From the NCBI GenBank assembly GCA_022763285.1, contig JALEHB010000221.1, forward strand, positions 1 to 33,259: 33,259 nucleotides of DNA, in the 5' to 3' direction. The notes below the pieces were generated by a model. That model saw only the letters and a list, made by a program, of their open reading frames with translations. It made no database searches and was not told where the DNA came from. Made by a program: the position numbers and the translations under genes. Every line of letters starts with the position of its first letter. Position 1 is the first letter of the stretch. Below are positions 15,962-25,452 of this stretch, piece after piece. The DNA comes from Pseudomonadales bacterium (GTDB lineage: Bacteria > Pseudomonadota > Gammaproteobacteria > Pseudomonadales > Pseudohongiellaceae).

Positions 15962-17755
15962 ATGACGGCAATGGAATCTCAGACACAGGGTCAGCATCGA
16001 CCCAATGAACCGCTGGATCTGCGGTTCTTTCTCGATGGTCTGATGGCAGCCGGTCGCATCGACCAGCAGGACTATGATCTGGCGGTCAAGGATCGTCATG
16101 CCGCCGATCACCGTGGCAAGCACGTCTTGCAGTATGTCGCCGATCTGGAGTTCACCGACAAGGCCGGCTCCGGCAAGACCCTGGATATCGAAGCCCTGAC
16201 CCGAGCCCTGAGTGAGCAATGCGGGCAGGACTACTATCGCATCGATCCGCTGAAAATCGATGTGGCCGCGGTGACCCAGGTCATGGATCACAAGTTCTCC
16301 CAGCGTCATCATATTCTGGCGGTGGAAGACAATGACAATGAAGTGGTTATTGCCAGTGCCGAGCCCTTTCTGAATTCCTGGGAATCGGTACTGGAACACA
16401 CATCCCAGAAAAATCTGCGCCGGGTTGTTTCAAACCCGCTGGACATTAAACGACTCACCACAGAATTTTACAGCGTTTCCAGGTCTATTCGCGGCGCCAC
16501 CGCCGGCACTGTACACAAGAAAGGCATCGGCAATCTGGAACAAATGCTGGAGTTGGGCAAGCTCAAGGACCCGGAGGCCAACGACCAGCACATCGTCAAT
16601 GTAGTGGACTGGCTATTGCAATACGCCTTCGAACAGAGAGCCAGCGATATTCATATCGAACCTCGGCGCGAACAGGGCAGTATCCGTTTTCGTATCGACG
16701 GGGTACTGCACACTGTCTATTCACTGCCCATGCAGGCCATGAGCGCAGTAACCAGTCGATTGAAAATTCTCGGCCGCATGAATGTGGCAGAGAAGCGCAA
16801 ACCCCAGGATGGCCGTATCAAGACCAAGAGCCCCAATGGCGACGAGGTGGAATTGCGATTGTCCACCTTGCCCACGGCGTTTGGTGAAAAACTGGTGATG
16901 CGGATCTTCGATCCGGAAGTACTGCTGAAGCCGTTTTCGGAACTGGGTCTGATCAACGAAGATCTGAAACGTTGGCAGGACATCACGGCCAACAATCATG
17001 GCATCGTTATCATTACCGGCCCCACCGGCAGCGGTAAAACCACCACCCTGTATTCCACCCTGAAGAGCCTGGCCACCGAAGAGGTGAATGTTTGCACCAT
17101 TGAAGACCCCATCGAAATGGTTGAAGACAGTTTTAACCAGATGCAGGTGCAGGAAAACATCGACCTGAATTTTGCCGATGGCGTCAAAGCCTTGTTGCGA
17201 CAGGATCCGGATATCATCATGATTGGCGAGGTGAGAGACCTGGCCACTGCCGAAATGGCGATCCAGGCGGCCCTCACCGGCCATCTGGTGTTTACCACTC
17301 TGCATACCAATGATGCGCCCTCGGCGGTCACCCGCCTGCTGGAATTGGGTGTGCCTCCCTATCTGATCAAGGCAACCGTGGTGGGCATTATGGCCCAGCG
17401 TCTGGTGCGGGTTTTATGCCCCCATTGCAAGGAGCCGGCAGAGGTGGACAAGGAAGCCTGGGAAACCCTGACCAGGCCCTGGAAAGTGAAATTGCCCAGC
17501 AAGGCCAACCATGCCCCCGGCTGTCTGGAATGCCGAGAAACCGGATTTCTAGGCCGCGAGGGTATTTATGAAGTCATGCCCTTTACCGAAACCCTGCAAT
17601 CCCATGCCGATGACAAATCGGCGCTTCCCGATTTGCGCCGCCAGGCCTACAAGGAAGGGATGCTGAGTCTGCGCCTCAGCGGCGCCCAGAAAGTGGCAGC
17701 CGGTCTGACCACAGTCAATGAAGTGTTGCGGGTGACACCGGACAACAAAAACTGA
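15962..17755 (+). CDS. GspE/PulE/PilB-family secretion-type ATPase
   Basis: Walker A 'GPTGSGKTTTLYSTL', 'DPDIIMIGEVRDLATAEMAIQAALTGHLVFTTLHTNDA', Zn motif 'CPHC...CLEC', 'GREGIYEV'. ORF track start 15872; ATG 15962 is more likely. Confidence 0.9.
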   Translation: MTAMESQTQGQHRPNEPLDLRFFLDGLMAAGRIDQQDYDLAVKDRHAADHRGKHVLQYVADLEFTDKAGSGKTLDIEALTRALSEQCGQDYYRIDPLKIDVAAVTQVMDHKFSQRHHILAVEDNDNEVVIASAEPFLNSWESVLEHTSQKNLRRVVSNPLDIKRLTTEFYSVSRSIRGATAGTVHKKGIGNLEQMLELGKLKDPEANDQHIVNVVDWLLQYAFEQRASDIHIEPRREQGSIRFRIDGVLHTVYSLPMQAMSAVTSRLKILGRMNVAEKRKPQDGRIKTKSPNGDEVELRLSTLPTAFGEKLVMRIFDPEVLLKPFSELGLINEDLKRWQDITANNHGIVIITGPTGSGKTTTLYSTLKSLATEEVNVCTIEDPIEMVEDSFNQMQVQENIDLNFADGVKALLRQDPDIIMIGEVRDLATAEMAIQAALTGHLVFTTLHTNDAPSAVTRLLELGVPPYLIKATVVGIMAQRLVRVLCPHCKEPAEVDKEAWETLTRPWKVKLPSKANHAPGCLECRETGFLGREGIYEVMPFTETLQSHADDKSALPDLRRQAYKEGMLSLRLSGAQKVAAGLTTVNEVLRVTPDNKN

Positions 17756-17827
17756 GTTTTGATGCTGGCTACTATCTCGCCTGTGCCTTTTCGACTTCAG
17801 CCAGATTTGCGCAGGAACTGATCCGCA

Positions 17828-18871
17828 ATGGCTGCCCCGGAAGAGAAAACACTGATCATCGGCCCCTCCTGGGTGGGGGATATGGTCATGGCCCAGTCCC
17901 TGTTCAAACTGATCAAGGAAAAACCGGGTCCGCAAACCCTGGCCGTTATGGCGCCGGACTGGAGTCGGCCACTGCTCAGTCGCATGCCGGAAGTGGATGA
18001 GATTATGGACTTGCCCCTGGCCCATGGTGAACTGGCTCTGGGGAAGAGGCGGGCCATTGGCCGGTCTCTCAGAGAGCGGCAATTTGATAATGCCATTGTC
18101 CTGCCCAATTCCTTCAAATCGGCCCTGATTCCCTTTCATGCCCGGATTCCCAGGCGTATTGGCTGGCGGGGCGAGTTAAGAGACCTGCTACTGAATGATT
18201 GTCGGCGCCTGAACAAGAGCGCCCTGCCATTGATGGTGCAGCGTTTTGCCGCCCTGGCCTTTGAGGCCGATGCTGCTCCACCCGGGGATTTTCCGGCCCC
18301 GGCGCTGTCTATTGATGGGGATAATCTTCAGGCCAGCCTGCAGGAATTTCAGTTGCAACAGGATCGGCCAATACTGGCCCTGGCGCCAGGGGCGGAGTTT
18401 GGTGATTCCAAGCAGTGGCCGCCGGAACATTTTGCCAGCCTCGCCAATGCCATGCTGGTCCAGGGTTGGCAGGTGTGGATATTCGGCTCGGCCAATGATG
18501 CCCTGGCCGCCGAATCGATTCTTGCCGACATCGAACCGCAATTTCTGGCCCAATGTCATAATCTGGCGGGGGCCACCAGCCTGGGCCAGGCCATCGACCT
18601 GTTGTCGCTCGCCGCAACTGTGGTCAGCAACGACTCCGGCCTGATGCATATTGCCAGCGCCCTGCAACGGCGCCTGGTGGCCATATACGGTTCAACCTCA
18701 TCAGAATTTACCCCTCCGCTGGCTGAACAGGTAGAATTGCTGGCGACGGATATCGAATGCCGTCCCTGTTTCAAACGTGTTTGTCCCTACGGTCATCGCC
18801 GCTGCCTTACCGAGTTGTTGCCCGAGAAGGCCATACAGGCAGTCAAGGATCTGAATTCGGCGGCGAGTTAA
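17828..18871 (+). CDS. waaF: ADP-heptose:LPS heptosyltransferase II
   Basis: 'LIIGPSWVGDMVMAQSLFKLIKEK', 'ALAPGAEFGDSKQWPPEHFASLA', 'SNDSGLMHIASALQRRLVAIYGSTS', 'CRPCFKRVCPYGHRRCL'. Confidence 0.93.
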   Translation: MAAPEEKTLIIGPSWVGDMVMAQSLFKLIKEKPGPQTLAVMAPDWSRPLLSRMPEVDEIMDLPLAHGELALGKRRAIGRSLRERQFDNAIVLPNSFKSALIPFHARIPRRIGWRGELRDLLLNDCRRLNKSALPLMVQRFAALAFEADAAPPGDFPAPALSIDGDNLQASLQEFQLQQDRPILALAPGAEFGDSKQWPPEHFASLANAMLVQGWQVWIFGSANDALAAESILADIEPQFLAQCHNLAGATSLGQAIDLLSLAATVVSNDSGLMHIASALQRRLVAIYGSTSSEFTPPLAEQVELLATDIECRPCFKRVCPYGHRRCLTELLPEKAIQAVKDLNSAAS

Positions 18872-18873
18872 TC

Positions 18874-19932
18874 ATGCGAGTACTTATAGTCAAAGTTTCC
18901 TCACTGGGGGACATTATCCATACCTTGCCGGCGGTAACCGATGCCTGCCGGGCCCACCGCGATCTGGAGTTTGACTGGGTGGTGGAGGAAAACTTTGTCG
19001 AGGTTCCCTCCTGGCATCCGGCCGTGAACCGGGTTATCCCGGTGGCCATCAGACGTTGGCGCCGCAACCTGATGCGCACCTATATGAAAAGCGAGGTGAA
19101 AGCCTTCAAGCAGGAATTGCAGAAGGTGCATTACGACCTCGTTATCGACGCCCAGGGCCTGATCAAGAGCGGCATCATCTCGCGTCTGTCCAAGGGCCTG
19201 ACTATCGGGCTTAGCAATCACACGATTCGCGAACCCATGGCGACGCTGTTCTATAACAAGATGTATTCGGTTCCCTGGAGTGAGCACGCCGTGGACCGGG
19301 TGCGCCAGTTATTCTCTAGAGCCCTGAAATACAATTATGACAAGCACAGCATCGATTACGGGCTGGACCTCAATCGCATCGATCCCGAGGCAAACTCCGA
19401 TGATGCCAGGCGGGTCATGTTCCTCCATGGCACCACCTGGACTACCAAACACTGGCCGGAGCATTACTGGCGCCATCTGGCACATATTGCTACCGAGGAT
19501 GGTTATGAAATTTTATTGCCCTGGGGTGATGAACAGGAAAAACGCCGGGCCGAGTTTATTGCGGCAGACATTGCCTCGGCCAGGGTGCTCGACAAACTTG
19601 ACCTGACCGGTCTGGCGAGACAGATCAACAGTTGTCGTGGTGTGGTGGCCGTGGATACTGGCCTGGGACATCTCGCGGCCGCATTGAACAAGCCAACCGT
19701 GTCCCTGTACGGGCCTACTGATCCTGGTCTGTCGGGAACCTGTGGTGAACGGCAACTGCATCTCAACAGCAATCTGAACTGTGCTCCCTGTGTCAAAAAA
19801 GTCTGCGGCTATTCCGGGCCGGGAGTTACCGACGAATTTGGCGATCAGGCCTTTGCTGTCATTCCACCCTGTTTCTCATCCCATAAACCAGAGCAGGTAT
19901 GGACCCGCTTCTCGGAATTACTGCAAGGCTAG
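18874..19932 (+). CDS. waaC: LPS heptosyltransferase I
   Basis: 'MRVLIVKVSSLGDIIHTLPAVTDACR', 'LHGTTWTTKHWPEHYW', 'VAVDTGLGHLAAALNKPTVSLYGPTDP'; ORF track start 18757 extended upstream, ATG 18874 chosen. Confidence 0.93.
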   Translation: MRVLIVKVSSLGDIIHTLPAVTDACRAHRDLEFDWVVEENFVEVPSWHPAVNRVIPVAIRRWRRNLMRTYMKSEVKAFKQELQKVHYDLVIDAQGLIKSGIISRLSKGLTIGLSNHTIREPMATLFYNKMYSVPWSEHAVDRVRQLFSRALKYNYDKHSIDYGLDLNRIDPEANSDDARRVMFLHGTTWTTKHWPEHYWRHLAHIATEDGYEILLPWGDEQEKRRAEFIAADIASARVLDKLDLTGLARQINSCRGVVAVDTGLGHLAAALNKPTVSLYGPTDPGLSGTCGERQLHLNSNLNCAPCVKKVCGYSGPGVTDEFGDQAFAVIPPCFSSHKPEQVWTRFSELLQG

Positions 19933-19935
19933 GTG

Positions 19936-21081
19936 ATGAAACTTGCTTTCCTGATCTATTCCTATTTTCCCTATGGCGGGCAGCAGCGGGACTTCATGCG
20001 CATCGTCAGGGAATGTCTGCAGCGGGGCCATGAGATTCATGTCTTTGCTTTTCGGTGGGAAGGTGAAATTCCCACAGGAGTCAATCTTCATATTGTGCCG
20101 ATAAAGGGCTGGTCTCGCCTGGCCCGGTATCGCAATTACACCGATGTGGTGGGCAGGCAGTTGGCAGATATGGGTGTGGACTGTGTCATCGGTTTCAACA
20201 AGATGCCGCATCTGGATATCTATTTCGCCGCCGACTCCTGCTTCCTTGAAAAGGCAGAGACCCAGCGAGGTGCCTACTACAGATTCACTCCCCGTTTCCG
20301 GCATTTCAGCCGCTACGAAGAGGCGGTCTTCGGTGAACGCAGCCAGTCCCTGTCCCTGCTGTTATCGGAATTGCAGCAACAGGCCTATCTCAAACACTAT
20401 CCCCATTGCGCCGAACGGCTTGAGTTGTTGCCGCCAGGCATTTCCGCCGATCGCCGGGTTGAGTGCCGCGACCCGGAAATACGCAGCGAGTTGCGCCGCG
20501 AACTTTCAATTGGTGAGGAAGAGTTGCTGGTATTGCAGGTGGGCTCGGGTTTTCGTATCAAGGGCGTAGACCGTTCCCTCAGGGCGGTGGCTGCCCTGCC
20601 TGGCAAATTGCGCCGGCGGGTCCGCTATGTGCTGGTGGGCCAGGACCGGGCCCGTCGTTTTCTCTGGCAGGCCAAAGGACTGGGCATCAATGAGCAGGTC
20701 ATGATTCTGCCGGGCAGGGACGATATAACGCGCTTTTTCGCGGCAGCGGATATTCTCTTGCACCCGGCTTATCAGGAGAGTGCCGGATATGTTTTACTGG
20801 AAGCTGCCATCGCCGGCTTGCCGGTATTGACCACCGCAAGCTGTGGCTATGCCAGTTATATCGAACAGGAAACGCTCGGCCATGTTTGCCCGGAGCCCTT
20901 CCGCCAAAGTGAACTTGATACCGCCCTCGAAGACATGCTGCAACAATTACCACAGGCGCCCTGGTCAGCCAATGGCCTGGCATTTGGAAAACAGGACCGG
21001 CTCTACCGCATGCCACAGCAGGTAGCGGACATCATCGAAGGCTGGGTTGTGCAGCACTCAGCGGGAGGGTCGCCGTCATGA
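19936..21081 (+). CDS. waaG: LPS core glycosyltransferase, WaaG-like (GT4)
   Basis: 'MKLAFLIYSYFPYGGQQRDFMRIVRECLQRGHEIHVFAFRW', 'GFNKMPHLDIYFAADSCF', GT4 motif 'ADILLHPAYQESAGYVLLEAAIAGLPVL'. Confidence 0.88.
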   Translation: MKLAFLIYSYFPYGGQQRDFMRIVRECLQRGHEIHVFAFRWEGEIPTGVNLHIVPIKGWSRLARYRNYTDVVGRQLADMGVDCVIGFNKMPHLDIYFAADSCFLEKAETQRGAYYRFTPRFRHFSRYEEAVFGERSQSLSLLLSELQQQAYLKHYPHCAERLELLPPGISADRRVECRDPEIRSELRRELSIGEEELLVLQVGSGFRIKGVDRSLRAVAALPGKLRRRVRYVLVGQDRARRFLWQAKGLGINEQVMILPGRDDITRFFAAADILLHPAYQESAGYVLLEAAIAGLPVLTTASCGYASYIEQETLGHVCPEPFRQSELDTALEDMLQQLPQAPWSANGLAFGKQDRLYRMPQQVADIIEGWVVQHSAGGSPS

Positions 21082-22826
21082 CCATGATTACCCTGGGACT
21101 TGCCGGAGCCATTGGTCACGACCCTGCGGCAGCCCTGTTTGTTGATGGCAAGCTGATTGCGGCGGTGGAAGAGGAGCGCCTGAGCCGGCGCAAACATGCC
21201 AAGGGTGAAATGCCTTATCTGGCCGCCAGGCAATGTCTTCGCATTGCCGGTATTCGCGCCGGTGATGTCACCCATGTGGCCATTCCCTTTGCGCCCATTT
21301 CCCTGTTTTCCCGGGCCCGCTGGCATTATGCCTATCGGCATTGGTATGCACCGGACCGTGCCATTGATTCCCTGTTCAACGGCAATCGACGCTATCGTCG
21401 TTATCTGAAGGAATTGCGGGCTCTGCTGGAAAAACTGCATATTCCCTATTCAAAGATCACCCTGGTGCCGGTGAAACATCTGCTGGCCCATTCCAGCAGC
21501 GGCTACCACCTGAGTGAAACCGATGAGAAAACCGCCATTTTCTGCATCGACTCCAAGGGTGAGTATTCCAATATGTTTCTGGGTTACGGCGAAGGTGGAC
21601 GAATCCACAAGATCAAGGCTTTTCACAACCCGGACTCACTTTCCGGGATGTATGCCGCCCTGACTGATTATCTGGGTTTCGAGATTCTCGATGGAGAATT
21701 CAAGGTCATGGGTATCTCACCCCATGGTGATCCGGAAAAATATGACCTGTCGGAACTGGCCCGTTTCGACGGCAAGAACTTCCGGGTGAACACCCGTCTC
21801 ATTACCACCGTCGGCCTGCGACGTTACAAGGCCAAGTCCAGGGGCCACTATTTCAGCAGACAGCTGGTGGAAAAACTGGGGCCGAGGCGAGCAGGAAATT
21901 TGCTGCAGGACCCCTATGTGCACTATGCCGCCGCGATACAGAAGCTCTATGAAGATATTGCCGTAGGTCTGGTGGATCACTATCTGGGTGATGTGCTGGC
22001 CGAATCCGGTCGCCTGGTGGTGGCGGGCACCGGAGCCATGAATATTCGACTCAACCAGCGCCTCAATGCCATGTCAAAGGTGAAGAAACTGATTGTGCAT
22101 CCGGCCTGTGCCGATTCAGGCACGGCGCTCGGCGCCGCCAGTTATGCAATTCGCCAGGCTGGTATCAAGCTGGAACCACTGAAACATGTTTACCTGGGGC
22201 CGCGCTATATCAGCGAAGAATGTATCGATGCCTGCATGAATCACCGGGACAAGCCGGAGTGGGAGATTCTCGACAAGCCCCATCAGAAAGCCGCGGAGCT
22301 GCTGGCCAATGGTCAACTGGTGGCCTGGTTTCGCGGCGCCATGGAATTCGGACCAAGGGGCCTGGGTAATCGCAGCATTCTCGCCAGCCCGTTGCAGACC
22401 GGCATTATCGACTCCATCAATCAGCAGGTGAAATTTCGTGAACATTGGCGGCCCTTTTCCCCCAGTATTCTCGACAGCACTGCCGATGAGTTTCTGCCCC
22501 GGGAATATCAGGATGAGTACATGTGCATGAGCGCCCCGGTGCCTGAATACTGGGGCGAGAAATACCCGGCCCTGGTCACCCGCGATGGCAGAACCCGGGC
22601 CCATGTGGTGCGCAAACAAAGCAATCCGGATTTCCACCAGCTGCTGGAAGCCTTCAAGGCCAGAACCGGCGAGGGCATGTTGATCAATGCCACCCTGAGC
22701 CGACCCGGTGAGGCCCTGATTTGCAGCCCGGAAGATGCGGTCAACATGTTCATGGGCACCGACCTTGATTACATGATCATGGAAGATGTACTGGTAACCA
22801 AGCGGGCCGAATCAGACAGTTGGTAA
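21078..22826 (+). CDS. NodU/CmcH-type carbamoyltransferase, probably acting on the LPS core
   Basis: 'GHDPAAALFVDGKLIAAVEEERLSRRKH' N-terminal and 'GAMEFGPRGLGNRSILASP...REHWRPFSPSIL' C-terminal carbamoyltransferase signatures; ATGA overlap with the upstream gene. Confidence 0.9.
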   Translation: MTMITLGLAGAIGHDPAAALFVDGKLIAAVEEERLSRRKHAKGEMPYLAARQCLRIAGIRAGDVTHVAIPFAPISLFSRARWHYAYRHWYAPDRAIDSLFNGNRRYRRYLKELRALLEKLHIPYSKITLVPVKHLLAHSSSGYHLSETDEKTAIFCIDSKGEYSNMFLGYGEGGRIHKIKAFHNPDSLSGMYAALTDYLGFEILDGEFKVMGISPHGDPEKYDLSELARFDGKNFRVNTRLITTVGLRRYKAKSRGHYFSRQLVEKLGPRRAGNLLQDPYVHYAAAIQKLYEDIAVGLVDHYLGDVLAESGRLVVAGTGAMNIRLNQRLNAMSKVKKLIVHPACADSGTALGAASYAIRQAGIKLEPLKHVYLGPRYISEECIDACMNHRDKPEWEILDKPHQKAAELLANGQLVAWFRGAMEFGPRGLGNRSILASPLQTGIIDSINQQVKFREHWRPFSPSILDSTADEFLPREYQDEYMCMSAPVPEYWGEKYPALVTRDGRTRAHVVRKQSNPDFHQLLEAFKARTGEGMLINATLSRPGEALICSPEDAVNMFMGTDLDYMIMEDVLVTKRAESDSW

Positions 22827-22833
22827 GCGGATT

Positions 22834-24339
22834 TCAGGGCAAGCGCCGGTAGATGGCCACTCGCTGTTCGCTTTCGCTGGGGAAGGCAGTGACGAACTCC
22901 AGCCCTGCGGCCACTTCCTCCATTTGCAGAAGCTGTTCTATCTCGTGAATCATTTCCAGCACGAGGAAATCCCCGGCCTCGCTGTCCAGCAGTTGCCGGG
23001 CAGTCAATAGCCTGGGAACCTCATCATAAGTATCGATCACTCCGCTTTGCCAGGCAATATTGTGATTATTGGTCAATAAACCTTCATTGCCACTGCGATG
23101 CACCATGACATAATCTACCGAATCCTGCAGATAGTCCTTGGAGCGCCCGAAACTGATATAGGCATCAAAGGCACAGAAAACGAAAAACAATAGCAGCAGT
23201 CTGTGTACCAGCTTGCCCCTGTTGTGTTGCTTGCCATAGTCGAGAATGCGCGAGATAACAAAGGGCAGCTGGGTCACCACGATCAGACAGAGTGGGATTG
23301 CATAGCGACTGGACAGGAAACGGGTGAAGTAGAGAAATACAAACAGGATAAGAAAATTGATCGCCGCAAAACAGAACAGGGCCCCGATACCCGGATGGGA
23401 CATATTCCAGTAGCGCTTCCAGGCGCCATAGGCCAGTAACCAGAAATAGGCGCCACTTATCCCATAGAAAATCGTCATCACCAGAATAACCAATAGCCCT
23501 GTCATGATGACAGCGCTCATATACTCGGCTGAAAAGGCAGCACCATGTTCTCCGAACAGCAGCCGTCCGAGTTCTGTGGTGGTAGCCGGATCCGGATTGA
23601 AGGTGCTCTCAATAAAAGGCAGGTACACCGAGAGAAAATTCAGGCCGAGCTTAATCGGGTTGAACCCGGCCAACAGGCAGAACAATAACACCAGCATCAG
23701 GCTTCCCCAGGTGATCATCCCGAAGCGTAAAAACAGGCTAAAAGCCTGTTGACGATCAAAACGGCTGTCCAGAAACAGGGCCAGAGGCATCAAGGCCAGC
23801 CAGGCAATGGCCTCGACGCGAAATACCGTGGCCAGGATCAGGGCCAGGGTAAATCCTGCCGCGTAGCGGCTGCGAGGATCGGCAGTAAACTTCAGGTATT
23901 GCCAGATGGCCAGCAGACCCAGGGCCCAAAAGCCTACATCCCGGATGACCATATAGCGGAACTCATTTAGCTCCGGATAGAGCAGAATTGTGAGGGCGGC
24001 AAGAATGGCGATGCTGCGCCGATCGTCCAGTTCCTGAACAATACTGATAAAGGCGTAAACCAGCAGGGCAAAAAACAGTGCATTGATCAGCAGGGCGCTG
24101 ATAAGCGTGGACAAGCCCAGCCTGGAAACCTCGGCGATCAGAACCGGATAGGCTGGCCAGCTGTAGTGCTCCAGTGCGGCTGCAAGTCCCTCGGCCAGAT
24201 AGATCTCTGCCGTGCGCATATAGACATAGGCATCGTCATTGGGAATTTCCGGTAGCAGCAGGGTATAGAGGGAAACAGCCAGTGAGGCCAGGACCGCCAG
24301 CCAGCGGATATCGATGTCTTGCCAGCGCCTGTTTGTCAT
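22834..24339 (-). CDS. Polytopic membrane protein, GT-C glycosyltransferase-like
   Basis: Many hydrophobic helices; first large loop 'LPEIPNDDAYVYMRTAEIYLAEG' with an acidic pair as in ArnT/PMT-type GT-C enzymes; M21 of the listed ORF (24339) chosen because the listed start overlaps lpxL-like. Confidence 0.6.
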   Translation of the reverse strand: MTNRRWQDIDIRWLAVLASLAVSLYTLLLPEIPNDDAYVYMRTAEIYLAEGLAAALEHYSWPAYPVLIAEVSRLGLSTLISALLINALFFALLVYAFISIVQELDDRRSIAILAALTILLYPELNEFRYMVIRDVGFWALGLLAIWQYLKFTADPRSRYAAGFTLALILATVFRVEAIAWLALMPLALFLDSRFDRQQAFSLFLRFGMITWGSLMLVLLFCLLAGFNPIKLGLNFLSVYLPFIESTFNPDPATTTELGRLLFGEHGAAFSAEYMSAVIMTGLLVILVMTIFYGISGAYFWLLAYGAWKRYWNMSHPGIGALFCFAAINFLILFVFLYFTRFLSSRYAIPLCLIVVTQLPFVISRILDYGKQHNRGKLVHRLLLLFFVFCAFDAYISFGRSKDYLQDSVDYVMVHRSGNEGLLTNNHNIAWQSGVIDTYDEVPRLLTARQLLDSEAGDFLVLEMIHEIEQLLQMEEVAAGLEFVTAFPSESEQRVAIYRRLP

Positions 24340-24341
24340 CA

Positions 24342-25274
24342 CTAATAGGGGTTCCGTTCCTGACCGGGTGGCGGTGTCTTGAAGCGCTTGTGCAGCCACA
24401 GGTACTGATCGGGTTGTTTGCGGATGGCCTGTTCCACCAGCCGGTTGATGATAACACCGTCCTGTTCATCATCGCCGCTTGGATAGTCTTCCAGCTGCTC
24501 GCTGAAATACAGATCATAGCCGGAATTGTCTTCACGGCGGTAATGACTGAAGAACAATACCGGTGAGTCATTGAAGGCAGCATAACGACTGCCGGCCGTG
24601 ATGGTGGCGGCGGGTCGGCCGAAGAAGGGGGCGAATACCGAGTGCTGGGCGCCGTAGTCCTGGTCGGGGGCGTACCAGAGCATCTTGTTCTGTTTCAGAC
24701 AGCGCATGGCGCCGCGAATATTCTTGCGTTCAAAGACGCCTTCGTAGAGCCGGCGGCGACCATTGAACATGAAGGCATCAAACAGAGGGTTCTTGTCATT
24801 GGCCCGGTAGGTCACATTGATATCGCCGTACATGCTGAACAGGAAGCCGGCAATCTCGAAACAGCTCAGGTGCAATCCCAACAGTAAAATGCCCTTGCCC
24901 TGGGCCAGGGCTGCTTCGATATTCTCCTGGCCGTGAATCCTGACCCGGTGTCGGTAGCGCTCAGGATTGCCACACCAGGCGATGGCAATTTCGATGAAGC
25001 CGATACCATTGGCAATAAATGTCTTGCGCACCAGTTGCCGGTGCTCTTCACTGCTGAGCTCCGGAAAGCACAGGGCCAGATTGACCTCGCAGACATGGCG
25101 ACGGCCCCGGGCCAGGTGATAGGAAAGCAGGCCCAGTTGTTTGCCAATTGTCATCTGCCAGGAATAGGGCAGCTGTGCCACGAGCCACATACTGCCGATG
25201 CCGAGCCAGGTCAACCAGTAGCGGGGCGCCCGGAACTGGCGCAGGGGAATCAATTCGGATTTGCTTGCTGGCAC
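24342..25274 (-). CDS. LpxL/HtrB-type lipid A (Kdo2-lipid IVA) acyltransferase
   Basis: 'GKGILLLGLHLSCFEIAG' (Hx4E acyltransferase motif), 'MLWYAPDQDYG', 'FAPFFGRPAATI' typical of LpxL/LpxM. Confidence 0.88.
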   Translation of the reverse strand: MPASKSELIPLRQFRAPRYWLTWLGIGSMWLVAQLPYSWQMTIGKQLGLLSYHLARGRRHVCEVNLALCFPELSSEEHRQLVRKTFIANGIGFIEIAIAWCGNPERYRHRVRIHGQENIEAALAQGKGILLLGLHLSCFEIAGFLFSMYGDINVTYRANDKNPLFDAFMFNGRRRLYEGVFERKNIRGAMRCLKQNKMLWYAPDQDYGAQHSVFAPFFGRPAATITAGSRYAAFNDSPVLFFSHYRREDNSGYDLYFSEQLEDYPSGDDEQDGVIINRLVEQAIRKQPDQYLWLHKRFKTPPPGQERNPY

Positions 25275-25407
25275 AATCTGCTCGGGGCTCGGAATCTTTA
25301 TCGGCTCAATTATTCAGGGCGGTCGCATTGTAGCAGAATCCCGGTTCTGGCTCATGGAGAGCCTGCCATCAACAGTGCTCTGGCGCTGTGATATGATTCT
25401 GCGCCAA

Positions 25408-25432
25408 TGACCCTGCCTGAAGGCGGGGGTCA
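25408..25432 (+). repeat. Hairpin in the hldE 5' leader: TGACCCTGCC-TGAA-GGCGGGGGTCA
   Basis: Near-perfect inverted repeat with tetraloop TGAA, ending 20 bp before the hldE ATG; no U-tract. Confidence 0.5.
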
Positions 25433-25452
25433 CTCAGTCCAGGGAGAAGACA

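Noticed and set aside
15962-17755. Type II secretion or type IV pilus operon
   Set aside because: Only the ATPase is present; no secretin, platform protein or pseudopilins visible in the window.
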